NCBI GenBank assembly: GCA_004144185.1
Contig: SEFP01000001.1
Coordinates: 682,001-746,000 of the forward strand
DNA from: Sphingobacteriales bacterium
GTDB lineage: Bacteria; Bacteroidota; Bacteroidia; Chitinophagales; Chitinophagaceae
Direction of reading: 5' to 3'
Length of the DNA stretch: 64,000 bases
Part shown: piece after piece, positions 63,157 to 64,000 of the stretch
Numbering within the stretch: position 1 is the first letter of the stretch
How the letters are laid out: each line of letters starts with the position of its first letter
Made by a program: the position numbers and the translations under genes
Notes under the pieces: generated by a model
What the model saw: only the letters and a program-made list of their open reading frames with translations
What the model was told of the DNA's origin: nothing
The model's database searches: none

Positions 63157-64000
63157 ATGGGATTTTTAGATTGGTTCCTCGGAGAAGATCCACAAACCAC
63201 CCCTGCAGTCCAGGCCGACGGGGATCCGACGGGTAGCCCTGAAGCGGGTCCTCAGGGCAATTCGTCGGGCAAAGCATCTGCGCCTGCGGTTCCGGAACAG
63301 CCATCCGCCGCAACCGGCGCTTCTTCCAACGGAACCACACCTTCCGGAACGCAGCCAGCAGCTTCTCAAACCAATGACCGTTCGGGAAGCAGCAAAGCCG
63401 ACAAGAAAGAATACCTCGCCTGCCAGGGCGCTATGTGTGTGTGCACGCAGGCCGTATCCCCCTCGCCCGTGCCGCTGCATGTGCTCAGCCAGCAGCAGTA
63501 CTTTATCAACGATCCAGACGGCACGCAAAAACTCATTGCAACGACCAAAGAGCAGGACATTACGGCGCTCAACTTTGCCCTTTGTAAGTTTCCCAATCCG
63601 AATAACCCCAAGCCTTGTCAGCCCAAGCTGATCTGGAAAGACTTTTACAAAGACGTACAGCTGCCGGGCGGTGCCCATCCGCTGACCGAAAAAAGTACGG
63701 CTACCTGTACCACCGGTACCGGCAAGGTATCATTTCAGCAATACGGGCAGCAGAGTGCGGTGACGGCAGCGGATGTAAAATCGGCTAACAGTACTGCCTG
63801 GAGTGCCGCCAACCCGGCTGCATCGCTCGCCGATGTGGAACTGGTGGAAGACCCCGGCACCGACGAGAAAGGCGTGGGCGTCGTCAGCATTCAGCCGCTC
63901 ACCGAAGGCCCTTACCCGGTAGGCGGACCCGTAGGTTTTAAAGCAACCAAGTTTTCCAAAGCCGCTCCCACACCCGCCGAGCTTAAAGGCATTAACTGGC
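63157..64000 (+). CDS. PAAR-like (DUF4280) protein, cut by the window edge
   Basis: 281 residues are visible, with no stop before the edge. A short N-terminus (MGFLDWFLGEDP) leads to a Ser/Thr/Pro/Gly-rich linker (residues 15-85), then a DUF4280 PAAR-like domain: YLACQGAMCVCTQA, LNFALCKFPNPNNPKPCQPKLIW, TCTTGTGKVSFQQYGQQ. Such proteins sharpen the VgrG tip. After about residue 250 a new domain begins (PVGFKATKF, ELKGINW) like the start of the beta-sandwich in the effector at 59741, so a C-terminal effector domain is expected outside the window. Confidence 0.82.
   Translation, partial: MGFLDWFLGEDPQTTPAVQADGDPTGSPEAGPQGNSSGKASAPAVPEQPSAATGASSNGTTPSGTQPAASQTNDRSGSSKADKKEYLACQGAMCVCTQAVSPSPVPLHVLSQQQYFINDPDGTQKLIATTKEQDITALNFALCKFPNPNNPKPCQPKLIWKDFYKDVQLPGGAHPLTEKSTATCTTGTGKVSFQQYGQQSAVTAADVKSANSTAWSAANPAASLADVELVEDPGTDEKGVGVVSIQPLTEGPYPVGGPVGFKATKFSKAAPTPAELKGINW

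Overview
This is a moderately GC-rich chromosomal window from a member of the Bacteroidota, probably Chitinophagaceae-like. The signs are a type VI secretion system of the Bacteroidota-specific subtype (T6SSiii), proteins with type IX secretion (T9SS) C-terminal sorting domains, promoters of the TTTG / TAnnTTTG kind, few Shine-Dalgarno sequences, a class II photolyase and TssC of the DUF5458 type. The genus cannot be fixed from the sequence alone.

Layout. 1-28 kb is ordinary chromosome: the end of gcvP, a DEAD-box RNA helicase, two MsrA-type proteins, a sugar oxidation and hydrolysis cluster (Gfo/Idh, alpha/beta hydrolase, SDR, gluconate-dehydrogenase subunit 3, GMC oxidoreductase, GH1), threonine aldolase, a JmjC-like protein, an antiporter, two polytopic membrane proteins, SelO, gyrB, an AraC regulator and a photolyase. 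28.2-37.7 kb is an AT-richer, decayed genomic island ending at tRNA-Phe. It carries an intact tyrosine recombinase, the relic of a second one, a truncated S24 repressor joined head-to-head to a truncated GH19 chitinase, T9SS cargo proteins and cargo fragments, and a candidate small RNA. 37.7-39.9 kb returns to housekeeping genes (pnuC, an NadR-like kinase, a Sua5/YrdC family gene).

40.8-64 kb is a T6SSiii locus built as two divergent arms. The minus arm runs tssG-tssN-tssK-lytic transglycosylase-tssE-tssF, then a flavodoxin-fold oxidoreductase and hcp (tssD). The plus arm runs tssH-tssB-tssC, two TssO-like genes, tssP, tssR, then vgrG (tssI) followed by a cargo module: a papain-like cysteine peptidase candidate effector, an overlapping lipoprotein as candidate immunity, a second small exported protein, an unknown protein, and a PAAR-like (DUF4280) protein cut by the window edge. 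Sheath (B/C), tube (D), baseplate (E/F/G/K), recycling ATPase (H), envelope complex (N/O/P/R) and tip (I plus PAAR-like) would together form one contractile injector.

The strongest unexplained signal is genome-scale. The 8-bp palindrome TTCCGGAA occurs roughly 86 times by my manual count, against about one expected by chance. It lies in all reading frames and between genes, and is clearly sparser in the island. It behaves like the cyanobacterial HIP1 palindrome.
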